This document shows, piece after piece, positions 34,572 through 49,889 of a stretch of DNA of 64,000 nucleotides (positions are counted from its first letter, which is position 1; each line of letters starts with the position of its first letter). The stretch is from Cymbidium sinense (lineage: Eukaryota; Streptophyta; Magnoliopsida; Asparagales; Orchidaceae): assembly GCA_021442155.1 (NCBI GenBank), contig CM038214.1, forward strand, positions 310,589,001 through 310,653,000. Reading direction: 5' to 3'. The notes beneath the pieces were generated by a model, which did not search any database, had not been told where the DNA came from, and saw only the letters and a program-made list of their open reading frames with translations. The position numbers and the translations under genes are program-made.

Positions 34572-34996
34572 AATGGTAGGAACATCAATCAGGTAAGTAG
34601 ATCAGTAATAAACTAATAGTGTGGTGGGGATCTAGGGTGTTGGTGGATATGAAGGTGGTGGTCAAATAGTGGTGGTTATGGAGGCAGGAGCAATGGAGGT
34701 TACTACCGTGATGGTGACAAAGGGAGAGATCAGGGATATGATGGTGGATCTCACTACTTGAGAGTCCGGGGTGGTTCTGATGGGAATTGGAGAAATTGAA
34801 GCACGACCAATCTGATCTGCTGCTTATCGAACTGTGTCTTTATAGTAAAGATGGTTGTACTTATCTAGGGATTTTGATTTGTTATATGGGTGCTTATTTT
34901 TGATCTATGTCATCGCTTTGGTCTTAGAAAACTTGGGGTGCTACTTGGTCGATGAAATTGAAAGAAGAAATGTTGAATCAAATTTTTTCTATTAAA
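34572..34996 (+). pseudogene. Glycine-rich RNA-binding protein gene tail, copy 8 (native C-terminus kept)
   Basis: The RRM end is shortened (AATGGTAGGAACATCAATC). The glycine-rich part reads through GGATATGATGGTGGATC, and the coding end at 34770-34799 is GGSDGNWRN-stop, the exact ending usual for plant GR-RBPs. This is the best evidence for the family assignment. The 3'UTR follows to TTCTATTAAA. About 220 bp of CCTAAA-type repeat then leads to element stub C. Confidence 0.88.
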
Positions 34997-35217
34997 CTTA
35001 AACCCTAAACCCAAAAACCTAAACTCTAAACCCAATCTTAAACCTAAATCATAAACACTAAACCTAAAACCCTAAACCCAAAACCTAAACCTAAAACCAT
35101 AAACCTAAATAAAACCTAACTAAACTTTAAACCCTAAACTAACCCTAAACCTAAACTAATACCTCAAGTAACCTAAAACCATAAACCATAAACCTAAACT
35201 AATCTAATAAACCTGAA

Positions 35218-35935
35218 AAAAGATTTCATTATAGATCTAAACTAATCTAACATAGTTTGGTAGCTAAAGAAAATGTCTCCAAAACCTTGAATATTAGAGA
35301 TTTGAAACACTAAAACCTAAATATTATAATACCATATATTATAGTATAATGTCATATCATATATTTGAGCATGTAGTGATGTGTTTTGGGATGTGATAAG
35401 ATGTTTTGAAATATTTTAGTATATTATGGTATTGTGCCCTTAAATCATAAAAATATTGATTTAATAAATTAGATGAACAAATTTGTTAAATTTGAAGTGG
35501 GAATTAGGTTGTAGTACCAAAGGTGTGGTACTCCACTTGTGTAAAAAAGTAAGATTTATGTTCAAAATAAATATTATATGTTGTAGCATAGTATATCATC
35601 ATATATCATAATATATTGTATGCATAAATTCTAGTATTTTACAATCACTAGAGCTTACACTAGCATTATTTATCAAAAATCTTGATTTAGACTTTAAAAT
35701 GTGTAATGTGATATGATACAATATAGTATAATATGTTATAAATGTATTATAATACAATGCCATAATACAGTATAACATCATTATCACATCATTACTACTT
35801 ATTGTTTAACATATTTTAGTAATAATGTAAAACAATTTGTAATGGTATAATTCATAAAATCTGGTTTATATCTGAGATGATGGGATTTGGCCAAATTTAA
35901 GGTAGCTTTAAACATCATTTTATGGTAAATAATTT
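35218..35935 (-). mobile_element. Stub of the Tat-like element, copy C (3' end only)
   Basis: Begins with the same edge as copies A and B (ATTTCATTATAGATCTAAAC against TGTCATTAG...GATCTA). It follows copy A from about 10155 to 11045, including GAGCATGTAGTGATGTGTTT and GATGATGGGATTTGGCC. It breaks off into AATAAA array after AAACATCATTTTATGG. Only about 720 bp remain and no coding domain. Confidence 0.85.
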
Positions 35936-37352
35936 ATAGGCTAAATAAAATAAATAAAACCTTAAATAATATTAAAACTAAACCTAAAAAAAATAAAAGT
36001 AAACTTATAATAAAATAAAATAAAAATAAATAAAAATCTAAACCTAAAAGATAAATAAAATAAACCTAAAATAAAAAAATAAAATAAAACAAAAAAACCT
36101 AAACTAAAAATAAAAATAAACTAAACCTAAATCAAACTAAAATAAAACTAAATTAAGATAAAATAAACCTAAACCTAAACCTAAATAAATAAAAACTAAA
36201 AATAAATAAACAAACTAAAATAAAATAAAATAAAAAACCTAAACTAAAAAAATAAAATAAAATACTAAACCATAAAAGTAAAATAAAATAAAACTAATCT
36301 AAAATAAAAAAATAAAGAAACCAAATAGATAAACTAAAATAAAAATAAAACTAAAATAAATAAAATTAAAATTAATAAACTAAAACTAATAAAATAAAAT
36401 TAAACTAAATAAAAATAAAATAAACTAAAATAACTAACATAAACTAAACTAAACCTAACTTATGGGTTTAATAATAAAATAAAATAAATAACTAAAACCT
36501 AAAAAATAAAAAACCCAATACTAAAACTACTAAAAACCTAAATAACCCTAAACTAAAACCCTACTCTAACCATAAAACCCAAACCCTAAACACTAAAAAA
36601 AAAACCCTAAAACCCAAACTAAAAATGATAAACTAATAAACCTAAAATAATAAAATAAAAAAACAAACCTAAATAAAATAAAAAAAATAAAAAAAAATAA
36701 AACCTAAACTAAAATACCTAAACCTAAATAAAATAAAATAAAAATAAAAGCTAAAATAAAATAAAATAAAATAAAAAACTACTAAAAATAAATAAAACCT
36801 AAAATAAAGAAATAAAATAAAATAAAAAACTAAACAAAGAAAATAAAAGAAACCTAAAATAAAATAAAATAAAAAAATTAAACAAAACCTAAAATCTAAA
36901 ATAAACCTAAAAAAATAAAAAATAAATAAAAAAATAAAACCTAAACCCCAAATAAAGAAAACTAAAATAAATAAAATAAAATTAACTAAATAAAACTAAA
37001 AAATAAAAAAACTAAACCTAAAATAAAGAAAAAAATAATTAAACTAATTAAAATAAATATAAAATAAACCTAAACTAAACTAAAAAATAAATAAAATAAA
37101 AAACTTAAAATAAACCTAAAACTAAAAAAAAATAAAATAAAAAAATAAACCTAAACCTAAAATAAAATAATACTTAAAAAAAATATTATAAGATAAAACT
37201 AAAAAATAAGCATAAATATAAACTAGAAAAAAAATAAACCAAAATAAAAAAAAACTAAAATAAATAAACTAAAATAAATTAAAATAAATAAAATAAAAAC
37301 CTAAATAAAAAAATAAAATATAAATTAAATAAAAATAAACTATAAACCAAAA

Positions 37353-37377
37353 CCTCTGGGTTTTTGTTTAAAAAAAC
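37353..37377 (+). repeat. Junction element J
   Basis: CTCTGGGTTTTTGTTTAAAA then A-run and CCTAAATC; followed by G+C-rich block 10. Confidence 0.55.
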
Positions 37378-37379
37378 CT

Positions 37380-37690
37380 AAATCTAAATAAAACCCTCTA
37401 CCCCTGACCACTAACTGATACCCTAAAGATCACAAAACTTACCCTAATCTACTAACTACCACTGGGCCTCCTGGGCCACTCCCTATAAATCCACTCTAAA
37501 CTATCAAGGCCCACCTAAAGCCCTAACTAAACTAACTGACCACCTGAGCCTACCATCTTTATCCCAGGCCACTGAGCCATTCTCTATCCACAAAAACCCA
37601 CTTGAACTGCTCCCTCCACAGGCTACCCAGTAATCCTTAACCCTAAAATCTACCCAACTGAGCTAAACTAACTGAACACCTACCTATCTA
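37380..37690. repeat. G+C-rich variant block 10
   Basis: CACTGGGCCTCCTGGGCCAC, CCCAGGCCACTGAGCC and CACAGGCTACCC words for about 300 bp. Confidence 0.7.
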
Positions 37691-38439
37691 TAGGTGTGAT
37701 AATGTATCTAAAAATAAATAAATAGATAAATTAATGAAACTTAAATAAAAGCTAAACAAACCTAAAAATAAAATAAAATAAAAAAATTAAAATAAATTAA
37801 AATAAAATAAATAAAAACCCTAACTAAAAATAAAATAAACTATGAATAAAAAATTTAAATAAAATTAAAACTAATAAAATAAAATAAATAAATCTAAAAT
37901 ATAATAAAATAAAATTAAAATAAAACTTAAACTAAATAAAAATATGTTAAAAAGAAACTAAACCCTAAAATAAAAAACCTAAACTAAAATAAAATAAAAT
38001 AAACAAAATAAATAAACTAAACCTAAACAAAATAAACTAAAGTAAAATAAATAAAAAAACATAAAACTAAACCTAAAATAAAAACCTAAACATAAACTAA
38101 ATAAAATAAAATAAAATAAAATAAACTAAACCTGACTAAAAATAATACCTAAAATAAATAAAACCAAAAAATAAACCAAAAAAAACCTAAACCTAAGCAC
38201 AAAAAAAAAATTAAATAAAACCTAAACTTAAACCTAAAAAAATAAAAAATGGTAACCCAATAAAATGAAATAAAGAAAACTAAAACTAGAAATAAATAAA
38301 ACCTAAAATAAAAATGAAATAGAGACCTACTAAAATTAATTAAAAGAAAATAAACCAAAAGTAAAATAAAAAAATAAACCTAAAAAAATAAAATAAAATA
38401 AATTAGATAAATAAAAATAAATAATAAATTAAATAAATG

Positions 38440-38467
38440 ATTTGGGTTTGCTTAATTTATAAAAAAA
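38440..38467 (+). repeat. Junction element J (good copy)
   Basis: ATTTGGGTTTGCTTAATTTA then A-run and CCATAAATC. Gene tail 9 begins about 255 bp downstream. Confidence 0.65.
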
Positions 38468-38696
38468 TAACCATAAATCTAAATAGTAAAATAAAAACCA
38501 TAAATTAAACCTAAACCTAAACACAAAAAACTAAAACATGAAAAGCCACAAACCCAACAAACCTAAAATGTAAGTAAACCCCAAATCCTAAATAAAACCA
38601 TAAATAAAATTACAAACCCTAAACCATAAAGCTAACTTATAAACCAAACCTAAAACCTAAAGCTAAAAAAAAATTAAACCATATAATGGCTGTAAG

Positions 38697-39075
38697 AATG
38701 AATCTGATAACATCATCTAGTCTAGATCTAGTGGTTGGCATATTATATAATGGTGGTGTGGGATCTAGGTGTTTGGATATTGGTGGTTTAGTGGTGGTTA
38801 TGGAGGTAGGATAACCATGGTGGTGGTGGAGGGAGAGATGATTGATATGATGGTGGATCATTCTAGGCATGGGTGGTTTAACTAAGAAATAGAAGAATGG
38901 TTGATCCATCAAATGAAAATGTGTCTTTTTTATAGAATTCTACTTATAGGGTTTTGATTTTTTTCTATATTGTTATTTTTGATCTATGTCATTGTGTCTT
39001 AAACTTGGGGTGCTACTTGGTTGATGAAATCAAAATAGAAATGTTGAATATAAATTTAATCTCTATTTAAAAAAA
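38697..39075 (+). pseudogene. Glycine-rich RNA-binding protein gene tail, copy 9
   Basis: Short and strongly eroded by deletions: AATGAATCTGATAACATCATC, CTAGTCTAGATCTAG, GGTGGTGTGGGATCTAGG, GTGGTTATGGAGGTAGG and GATATGATGGTGGATC remain. The 3'UTR is recognisable (GGGTTTTGATTT, CATTGTGTCTTAAACTTGGG, GCTACTTGGTTGATGAAATC) and ends CTATTTAAAAAAAC. Element copy B begins about 225 bp downstream, the same arrangement as tail 8 and stub C. Confidence 0.8.
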
Positions 39076-39549
39076 CATTAAACCACAAACTAATTAAATA
39101 AAAGTAAACTCTAAAGCCAAACCATAAACACGAAAATAAACCATAAAAACCACAATAAACCTAAACCACAAACCACAAACCAAAACCAAACTTAAATAAA
39201 CCCTAAAACCATAAACTAAACCCTAAAACCTATAATGTACTTAAACCATAAAATTACCACAAACCCTAAACCATAAATAAATAACCACAAAATCTAAATA
39301 AACCTTCAATAGATGTCATTAGTAGATCTAAAGAATGACCAAAATTAACATAGTTATGGTAGCAAATAAATGTCTTCAAACTTTCCCTTGAATATTAGAG
39401 ATTTGAATGCCTAAATAATATATTATATACCATATATTATAATAATGTAGCATCATATATTTGAGCATGTAGTGATGTGTTTTGGATGTTATAAGATGTT
39501 GAAATGTTTTAGTATATTATGGTATTTTACTATAGTCTATAATAATATA

Positions 39550-40960
<1,411 letters not shown>

Positions 40961-41479
40961 AGAATCCATGTCAGGACATGGAGGGGACTAGGGATCACAT
41001 GCATTGGACATGACATGTGAGGGTCTATGTCAAGGGCATAGGAAGAAAATTTCTTTGGGGATATATATTTGAATTTGATTTGATTATATGATTTGTGGAA
41101 AGAAGATCAGGATAAGAATCTATAATCCGGATTAAGATTGAATCAACTTTATTTATTTATTTTACTGATGTGGAGGCATATCGCTTTAGAGATATGGGCA
41201 GTCCTGAGGGATGGTATATGAAGCTTATGAAGCAAGTTGAACTATCTGAGGGATTAGGATTTGAGTTTGATTTCATAGATTTATTTTGGGATGTATCCAC
41301 TAGGAATAAGGGTGTGGTTGGATTTCTTTGATTTAGACTAGGGGAGTTGGTTTAATTTGGCTCACAGGGTTGGTTTTAATTTGATTATTTTCTTGACTTG
41401 TTTATATAGATTTGGGGCTCGGTGGGGAGAAGGGTGTGATTTAACTCCAGGAAAATTAGATTAGATTAAATTTAATATG

Positions 41480-41770
41480 GTATTGTATGGAGCGGTGTGA
41501 TGGACCCTAGAGGGGCTACATGAGCTGACCTACCTAGGTTTTACCAATCAAAGGGATAGTCTGCTGATATAACTTAGGATAAGATAAAAGATATGTGTTT
41601 GTTTTATATGTTTGTGTAGTTTGTGTTTGTGTTGTGTTGATGAAGGATAGATGCCATTATTCCTTACACTACCTAAACACATGTAGATTGAAAGAAGAAT
41701 ACTTTCAACATGGAAGAGAATGAATTTGAAATTGAATTTTCAATGATGATAATTATTTTCAAATGTGATT
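41480..41770. other. Contracted family 2 repeat region in copy B
   Basis: Sequence passes from the equivalent of 12310 in copy A (AAAGGGATAGTCT) directly to the equivalent of about 13765 (GATATGTGTTTG). Only one partial unit of the 365 bp family remains. No gene. Confidence 0.65.
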
Positions 41771-42730
41771 TATAATATTTCTTTAAGTAGAGCCCATTAA
41801 TTGGAAGCATTGGGCACTCTGTCTTATAAGTAATAAGCTGATAAGATCCTTCTTAGTAGACTTTCTCTATGGCAAAATGGCTTTCCTAAATGGGTTCAAA
41901 CTTGCCTCCCATCTTACGATGGGCAACAATCGATCACCTTAGAACTAAAATAAGCTCTCCTACATGAAAATCTCTAGGACAAATCAACTTGTTATGAGCT
42001 TGAATCATTTTAGCTTTATAAAACATGAGATTTTGGCATGCCCGTAGGTGTCTCTTGTCCAAACCTTTGAGCTCTTCTAACCGTAAGTTATCATTATGCT
42101 ATGTTATGATCTTGCTATCCATAGCTATCATTAGTGATGGGAGTTATACTTAATGGTAGAATGCTGATTATACTAAGGAGAAAAGTAGGCGTGTTGGAGT
42201 TTTATATGTGTGTGGAGGCCCCAAGGCTTCCTTTCATGCCACTATCACTTGTTGTTGTTGAGTATCTTTTTTAGTATTTGGATGAGAGTTTTGTTGAAGG
42301 CTTATGCTAAGCTATTTTCTCTCTAATAGTTGATGGTAGAATATCTCCAATCTATGTTGTATCTCTGGACAAAGTTTTTTATCTCCATGCTCTTGAATGC
42401 TACCATTACCATTATATATAATTCATGAGACTAAACTTATGTATGTATGGTTCCTAAAAACTAGAGCACATGTTGGTTTGTGACCTCTCAAGAATCACCT
42501 TTGCCCATTTAGAAAAGTAGTAGGCTAAGATGAATCGATGACCCTTGGAAGGAGTATCAATGAACTATTTGGGACACTCGAATGGCCATGAGGCTAATGT
42601 AGGATGTAAAATGTTGGGTGGTTAGTGTTGGACCATGTATTTGACATTGGTGGTATCACCTAGCCATATCCATATGTTGATCATCGATGCCGATGGTATC
42701 TAGTCTCTTGATCTTGGCTTTCATCTTGGA
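41770..42730 (-). pseudogene. Integrase remnant, copy B
   Basis: Parallel to 13978-14960. The plus-strand phrases TTGGAAGCATTGGGCACTCT and GAATGGCCATGAGGC are shared with copy A. Deletions such as those around 42690-42750 destroy the zinc-finger and core frames, and no long frame survives. Confidence 0.7.
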
Positions 42731-43259
42731 CGATTGGTTTCCACATAATCTGTACCTCGATCATGATCTTACGGGCTTTGTGCTTGTCTAAATAATGTAA
42801 CCAATGATCAAAGACCTTTGATATAAGACACCATCCGATGTAGGAAAGTGCTCTCGCTTCATCGATGTGCTTGAGACTTTTCTTGAGGTAGTTTGCCTTT
42901 ATTTAGGTAATCCATGAATGGTTCTCAATTTAACTCCTCATCCTTCTTGGCAATGGTAACCTCCCTTGAGAGTACTTTTTTGATGAGTTCAATATCAATA
43001 AGGGATAAGACTTATCTATTTTGGACCTTTATTGATATGGACTCATCCTCGGTTATCAACTCCAGCAGCTTATAAAGCATACTATGGCATTCTCTCCTGA
43101 GGAATCTTAAAATGGTAACCTCTTAGATTTGGGCCAACAACTCCATGGTGTAATGGTATGATGGAGCTTGGGCTTTATAACCTTATAGAACCTAGATATT
43201 TATTTGATAACTAGGTGAGAATCCCCAAGATGTTGATGGATGCTTGGACTAACAACTAA

Positions 43260-43480
43260 CAGATGATAATTAGAGACTCATATTCTTCATTATTGTGCAA
43301 GGATTGGACATGATATGAGAATCTCATACATCATGGTCAGTTAAGAAACTATTCTACCCACCTTTCTTGGAATAGTATATTAGTTCTTCTCTTTGAGAGG
43401 AAGTGAAACCATCAAAGTACATCTCTAGGTGAATGCTAGTATCCCCAGTTCATGATTTGTTCATCGGAGATCATACTAAG
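43260..43480 (-). pseudogene. RNase H remnant, copy B
   Basis: Aligns with 15540-15730. CATCAAAGTACATCTC is the reverse complement of the codons for (E)MYFDG and is kept. Surrounding frames are broken. Confidence 0.6.
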
Positions 43481-43849
43481 CGGAGATTACAAAGAATGTG
43501 ATGTTAAGAAATCTAGTGCTTCTCCTTTCATGCATGAGGGTATGAAGGTAATGTCAAACTATGAGAGGATCATTGACCATGCCAATGTCAAATAGTCATG
43601 TCATGAGATACTATAGTGGATTGATCTAGAGATTAAGTTCACCTTATGAGGAAGCATGTAGTGTTATAGCTTTTGGGATGTAAAGATTAAAGCTAGGCAA
43701 TGCTTCTCAATGGGTGGATAATTAGCCTCAGTAGGGATTATACAAGGGCTGAGATAGTAGAGTACATTTTCCTTCCCTTCATCATTGGCTTGGGCCAACA
43801 GCACAGTCATCTACAATGGTAAAGTATGAGGGGCTTACTGGATAGTACT

Positions 43850-44640
43850 AGAATGGCACATCATCATGTAATGCTTAATCTTTGAAGGCATGCTCACTGT
43901 CATCTCACTTGAACTTGGCATCCTTTTGATAAGTGGTGAGAATGGACATCTTTTTCAATATGTTGGATATAAAGCATCTTAGATAAACACCCTTGGAATG
44001 ATCGAGTTGAGTTAAACTTTTGTGGTATTTCTAATATCACATTGATCTCCGGGATCAATTTTGATTCTGGTGTTGCCCAAGAATTTCCCTTAAGATCTCA
44101 AATTCTAGTTGAGGGGTTCATTTTGAGGTTAAATTATCTTAACTATTTGAAAACTACTCTCAAGTCAAAGAGATGGTCTTCCTTTCTCTACTTTTGACCA
44201 GATCATTGACATAGCAATGATGATGAATGAGTTCATGAAAGATTTGAGTCAGCTTAGTATGTAACACGACATTTTATGGTGAAAGGCATGACCTTATAAC
44301 AAATTGATCAAGTTCTAAAAGTAGTGTTTCTTTCATCTTAGGGCCATCTTTATTTGGTTATATCTAGATGAGACATCCATGAAAGAGAACGCATGAGATG
44401 AGGCAATGTCCACCATCACTCGAGATTGGTAAAATTCATCTTTTGGACATGCCTTATTTAAATCCCTAAAATTGTGCATATGTGAATTTGGCCATTCTTT
44501 TTTCTTAATTGGATGATGTGGCTAAGTAGGTATTTTCTTCTTGAATGAAGCCGGCATCGATATTTCTTGACTTCATAAATGACTATTGTTCTATGTCTAA
44601 TCGCATGAGGGGCTTGCTTGATAGGGTTATAGGTTCTATA
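43850..44640 (-). pseudogene. Reverse transcriptase remnant, copy B (YVND)
   Basis: The catalytic motif at 44213-44202 reads YVND, so one of the two metal-binding aspartates is replaced, whereas copy A has YVDD. Flanking connection-region phrases match copy A in pieces (TCCTTTTGATAAGTGGTGAG, TTAGGGCCATCTTTATTTGG). Short deletions break the frame. Confidence 0.75.
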
Positions 44641-45564
44641 TTGCTAGTTTATGGCTTTGTTAAGAGCTAATCACATCTCTTCATAACTCCATGCAAAGCG
44701 GTCCTTCAATCAATAGCCTAACTAAGTCATTAGTTTTAATTTTTTTCAACAAAGAACGATGTATGAATGGATCTTCTTCTAAGTTGATTTCTTGAGATCA
44801 TTGATGGTTGACTTGATCTCTTCTTTCTGGTGTGCATCTTTGACTTCAAAATCATCGGATCATCGAAGTTTCTAAGCACTCTTCAAATGAGTTAATGTGA
44901 TTTGAAAAGAACTGATTCCAAATGATTGGTGATGACTAGCGGTAATCATCATCATCGGACCATTATGAATCTAGTCCCTCTTGATTGAGCATTTGCATTT
45001 GTTCTTCCATATTCTTTTGAAGTAGTCGATGCTTTGGTATGTGGGATTAACCTTTCTTTGCTAAATTATGAAGGCAAGTACCATTCAAAGGTTCTATTAA
45101 ATCTTATATCATCCTCAGTTTTACATTAACTTCTTGACTTGGATGATGCTCCCAAGAACCTTTGAGTCTTCACAGTGGATGACTTAGGGCTTCCTTAACC
45201 AAACCCTCATTTTGAGAGGAAAGTGGGGTTAGAGCTAAGGTTCCCAACAGCCTGCTTGTTTCACATATAGACTTATGCTTTGCTTTGGAGACTTATTCAT
45301 GTTATCTTGCTCAAGTGTCACCTCCAGAATACTCTTGAGAAGGTTGCTAACCATATAAGACTCATCCATGAACTAGATTCTAGTCTATATGGATAGCAGG
45401 TGTACTCTAGTAAGGACATATCTTTATTGGGTGGCCAATAAGGAGGTTTTCCACCCTGAATGCCTTTGACTAGCCTCTTCCTCTGCAGTGGAGGTCGTCA
45501 TCTACCATATGTTGAATGGAGTAACTATGGGTGGAATCTAATGTACTCCACTTCCTCCTCCAAG

Positions 45565-45655
45565 TCTATTTTCCCTTTTATTTTCTTTTTCATTTTCTTT
45601 TATTTTCTTTTTATTTTTCTTTCTTTTTCTTTTTTTTTTTCTTTTATTTTAAACT
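45565..45655 (-). repeat. Polypurine (Lys/Glu-coding) tract, copy B
   Basis: T/C run on plus, purine on minus; translates as EPKFKIKEKKKEKERKIK in the minus frame. It is T-rich compared with the C-interrupted tract of copy A. Confidence 0.65.
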
Positions 45656-45689
45656 TTGGTTCGAGAATAGACTTGTTGATTTTGAGGGA

Positions 45690-45955
45690 GGTAGTAAGCG
45701 CATCCTCATATATAACCTGAACTATAAATGGCTTGAGATCTCCTTTAACATAGTAGATGATCCCACCTCTCATGAACTTCATACGATGTAGAGAGGATGG
45801 AACTATGTTTTCTCATGTATCCATGGTCTCCCAAAAAAGCATTGAAAGATGTATCGAGTCTATAATGTGAAACTTGGCGGTCTTCCAATCATCTATCTCC
45901 AAGGGCAACACTATGGAGCCTAAGGCTTATTGACCTCTCTTTTGGAGTGATTTAA
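45690..45955 (-). pseudogene. Retrotransposon protease C-terminal half, copy B
   Basis: Minus frame ends KFMRGGIIYYVKGDLKP. Upstream, LPLEIDDWKT keeps the Trp that is a stop in copy A. The SFN-LLGRPWIH stretch is frame-shifted by a small deletion (TTTGGGAGACCATGGATAC). The protease cleaves Gag-Pol in intact elements. The N-half lies 6.6 kb away at 52595-52930. Confidence 0.75.
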
Positions 45956-48179
45956 TCTTCCCATCTTAGACTTAGGAGTCTTCTAGACACTAAGACTTAG
46001 TCATAAACACTTCTACAATTAGGTAAACACTTAACCTAAGCTTAAAGACTTAGAAGGGTTAACCATAGGATTAGGTTATGTCTTAGGGATTAGGATAATC
46101 CACTACCTAAAATCCAATCCATGTTCACCTTCTCAAACCAAACCTCAAGTTCAATTCAAACATCAAATTCAAATCAAATCAAACCCAAATTCCAAAACCA
46201 AATGATTGAAGCCCATGATCAAATCCAAACTTGAAACCCTTCCATATAACCTATCCATGGACTTAGCCAAATCTTAATCCAAATCAATCCAAAATCAATT
46301 GATTTTCTCATAATCAATTTATATCTTCAATCATCTTCTAAATATAAATCAAATCTACATTCAAATGATCAAAACTAAATCAAACTAAATCAAATTAAAT
46401 CAAAACTCTTCAAGCCATGACCTATCCATGGACTTAGCTAATTAATCCAAATCAAGTCAAACTCAATTGATTTTCTCAAAAATCAATCATATTTTTAGTC
46501 ATATTCACAAATTTAAATAAAATATAAATAATCAAAACGAAATAAAACCAAATCAAAAACCAAACCTAAGCAACATTACTCCACTCCATGGACTTGGCCA
46601 AATTCCTTCATTCCGAAACCCAAATTCAATTGATTTTTGCATGAATCAATCATACCTTTAATCATATTCACAAATATAAATTAAATCAATTCAAGCCAAA
46701 CCAAAATCAACCCAAGTCAAACCAACCTTCTTTTGACTTGAAATGTTCAAATGAACCAAAACCCATTTGAACCAATTGAAATTGAATTTATATATCAATC
46801 CCAAATATATAAACTCAACTAAATCAAACTCAACCCAAAATCAAACCAACTAAACTTGGTCCACTTGACCAAAGTGGCCAATTTGACCTATTTGAGCCAA
46901 GTTATAATCCTACCTAAATTGGATTGAACCATGCTCATCAAAACCTCCCATCATGATTATTGATCACCCTAGGTTGATCAATTATCACAAATTGGGTCAA
47001 ATCAAGTGAACTTGGTCATTTGACCAAGTCAACCCACCCATATGAACCCAAATATAAATTAACCTAAGCCAAATCCTTGAAACTAATGATTCATACCAAA
47101 TCAAAATCAATATTTGAATATAACTTGACTTTCAATTGAGTCAAAACCAAACCCAATTGGCCCTCTTGACCCAAGTTGACCCAAATTGACCTAAAAAGAA
47201 TAATTGGGTCAAATCAAAATATAAACCAAATTGATTGCAACCAAATGGCTCAAGTTCATTCCAAATTGATTGAACTTGACCAAAGCCATGTTTGGACCCA
47301 ATTGAACCTAATTGACTTACTTAGCCCAAATTGACCTAAAGGTTCAAGTTGGCATAAATAAAACCAAATCCAAATTAATTGAAACCAAAGCCTACAATCA
47401 TATTCAATTGGTCAACTAAACCCAAACCAACAAACAATTTGGCCAATTTGGTCAAATTGGTCACTTAACATTTGACACAAATGAATTCAAATGAGCCAAA
47501 ATCAAATCTAAGCCAAACTAAACCAAATTGAACCAAAATATCTAAATGATCATATCAACTTGACCAATTTGCTCAATTTGGCCTAAATGAGTCAAATTGA
47601 GCCAAACTTATTCAAATCAACTCCAATTGACTTGAAATTTGGGCTAACCCACTTTCGGCTCATTTTAAATTTTTCAAAATCAAATCCCATGCCAAATGAT
47701 CATTCTACCCTTATGTCAAGGGCATCACATGAGACAAATCACTCATGTAAGTGGTTGTTTCCATTCCTTGGCCACTTGGTACTCTCCCAAGGTACCTTGC
47801 CCACACTAGGGTGGTTGGGTATGACCCATGGGAGGTGAAATCACCTCACCCTCCCATTGGAGTATTTGAAACCCATAGACACCCATGATTCTCCTTGGCC
47901 ACCTCCACACCTTCAACCAACAAGCAACTCACCTTCTCCTTGCCACCCGACTCCTTGGTTGGATGACCAAGAAACCAACGATCCATCAGATGAATGAAGG
48001 GGTATACACCCTCTCATTTCCACTCAAACAAACATAAAATCATTCCTCAAATCCCTAGCAGACAAACATTAGAGCCATTCCTAGCTCTCATTCCTGATCA
48101 AAATGCCATTCCATATCCCAAATAAGACACTCCCATTTTTGACATACTTTCCTCATTTCTCTATCAAACTCAAATTAAC

Positions 48180-48600
48180 TTTGTATGCACCTTCCCTAGG
48201 CCTCATCGAGCAAGAATGAATCATCTCCCAAGCTTCCCGAGCACCAGAGGTGGGACTTTGAGCAAAGTCGAGCTCCAAATCATCGGTTCATGGCCTTCCA
48301 AACATCAAGGAATTGATCCAATTGTTGCTCAACAGGGCTTCGTCTCCACTTGATGAAGCTTCTTGAATTGTTCAGCCAATGAGCTCGATGAGGTATGCTT
48401 CCAAAACTAATCTTTAGGAAAAAAATGGTTGGAGCTCTTGAAGAAAACTTGCATCTCATGATCTTGACCATTGATCTCCTCATCGATGTCATGAAGGTGT
48501 GGGATCCTTTTGGAGTTGATCCCGAGCTAGTAAGCTGGATCAAGTGAGCGATGGCGGATGGGACCATTCTCCCTCACTCCATGACGTTAGATCACGCGCC
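48180..48600 (-). pseudogene. Gag-like retroelement coding remnant, copy B
   Basis: Equivalent of 20640-21060. AREAWEMIHS (near 48220) and IAHLIQL (near 48545) are kept, with different frameshifts. Comparing the two copies suggests a real ancestral reading frame on the minus strand. The family remains uncertain. Confidence 0.4.
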
Positions 48601-49889
48601 TTTGTCATTCTTGTTGATCAATGGATGGTCAGATTACTAGATTGATCGATTTAATCCTATTAAGTTGTGGGATTTAATTATATCTTAGATCGAGATGACA
48701 AATGAGAAAGTTCTCACCACCACCATGTGAGTCGATAAGTTTTAAGTAGCCAATCCCAGCCATGAAAAACATGCGTCATACATGGTGCATAGGATTAGGC
48801 TTTAATTAGCTTAATTATTCATTTTTAATGGCTAAAACTTCTAAAATCATAAAAATCATAGAAATAAAAATGCAAATAAATACTCATTTTAAAGGTATTT
48901 CATGAGAATTAAAAAATGATCTTAACTAATTTTGAATAATTAAGTTTAATTACAAAATTAATTAGCTTAATTACTCATAATTGAGCAATTAATCCTAAAT
49001 TTTGTGGGTTAATTTAATGGATGACCTCTACCTCCATGATTTTTTTGGGATTTATTGCTCATAATTAGGAAAATTACTAATTAAACCTTAACTACTCTTT
49101 TAGTTAATTAATGATTAATTAATCCCATGAATAGTAACAAATTGGTTAATTAAGTTTATTAATCATTATTCAATAGTAAGTGAACTAAGGAATAGGGTTG
49201 GGACCCTTTAAGTATGTTCATTTCACCTTTTAAAATGAAATTAATTAAGATTTAACTTTAAATCACTTAAATAATTGAAATCATAATCACATCACCATTA
49301 ATTAAATCATGAGGTAGATCTTTGGGTGTTTAATAACCTAAAGGTTTTAATGAAATTATGGTTAGTCCACATGTGGGAAAACCATAGAGTAATTAATTAA
49401 GTCTCTTAATCTAATTAACTATTAATCATGAGCCAAATTGCATTAGGCCCCTTTTATTTCTTAGGATCATTACAAGTTTATTTTCCATGCATATCATGTT
49501 GGCTCATAATTTAGTTAATTACTTTAATATGACATAAGTAAGGTAATTAATTCATCTAATTAAGGGTTCAACTTAATTAACCCATAATTAACTTAATTAC
49601 ATTTCCTTAAATTAAATCAAATCACTAATGTGGAATGGGTTTGAAATACAAGTGATGATTTCTCTTCTCCTCTTTAAATCAAATCAAATCCAAAACTTAA
49701 TTAATAAAAGAGAATGGCTTTAGTTAAATAATCATTTGATTATTTTGGATTAGTTTAAAGACATGTACTTATATATCTTGTAACATGTATATGTATATGT
49801 GATTAGTGAATGAAAATCCATTTTGCATTAAAATTGGTTGCATTCATAATTGACTAAGTGGTTGAATTAATAATGATTTGGAGCTTACT

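Larger units (their letters stand above)
23162..35217. repeat. Telomere-like degenerate array, block II (clearest higher-order repeat)
   Basis: Same TAAA-anchored array as block I. Here junction elements alternate at 1739, 925, 1615, 881, 1650 and 884 bp between 24376 and 32071. The long intervals contain glycine-rich gene tails at their start, and the short intervals start with G+C-rich blocks. The AATAAA-rich filler of about 1 kb in each unit has no genes. Confidence 0.9.
35936..39300. repeat. Telomere-like degenerate array, block III
   Basis: Mostly AATAAA/CCTAAA filler with junctions at about 36455, 37353 and 38440, one G+C-rich block and gene tail 9. CCCTAAA words are rare here compared with block IV. 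Confidence 0.85.
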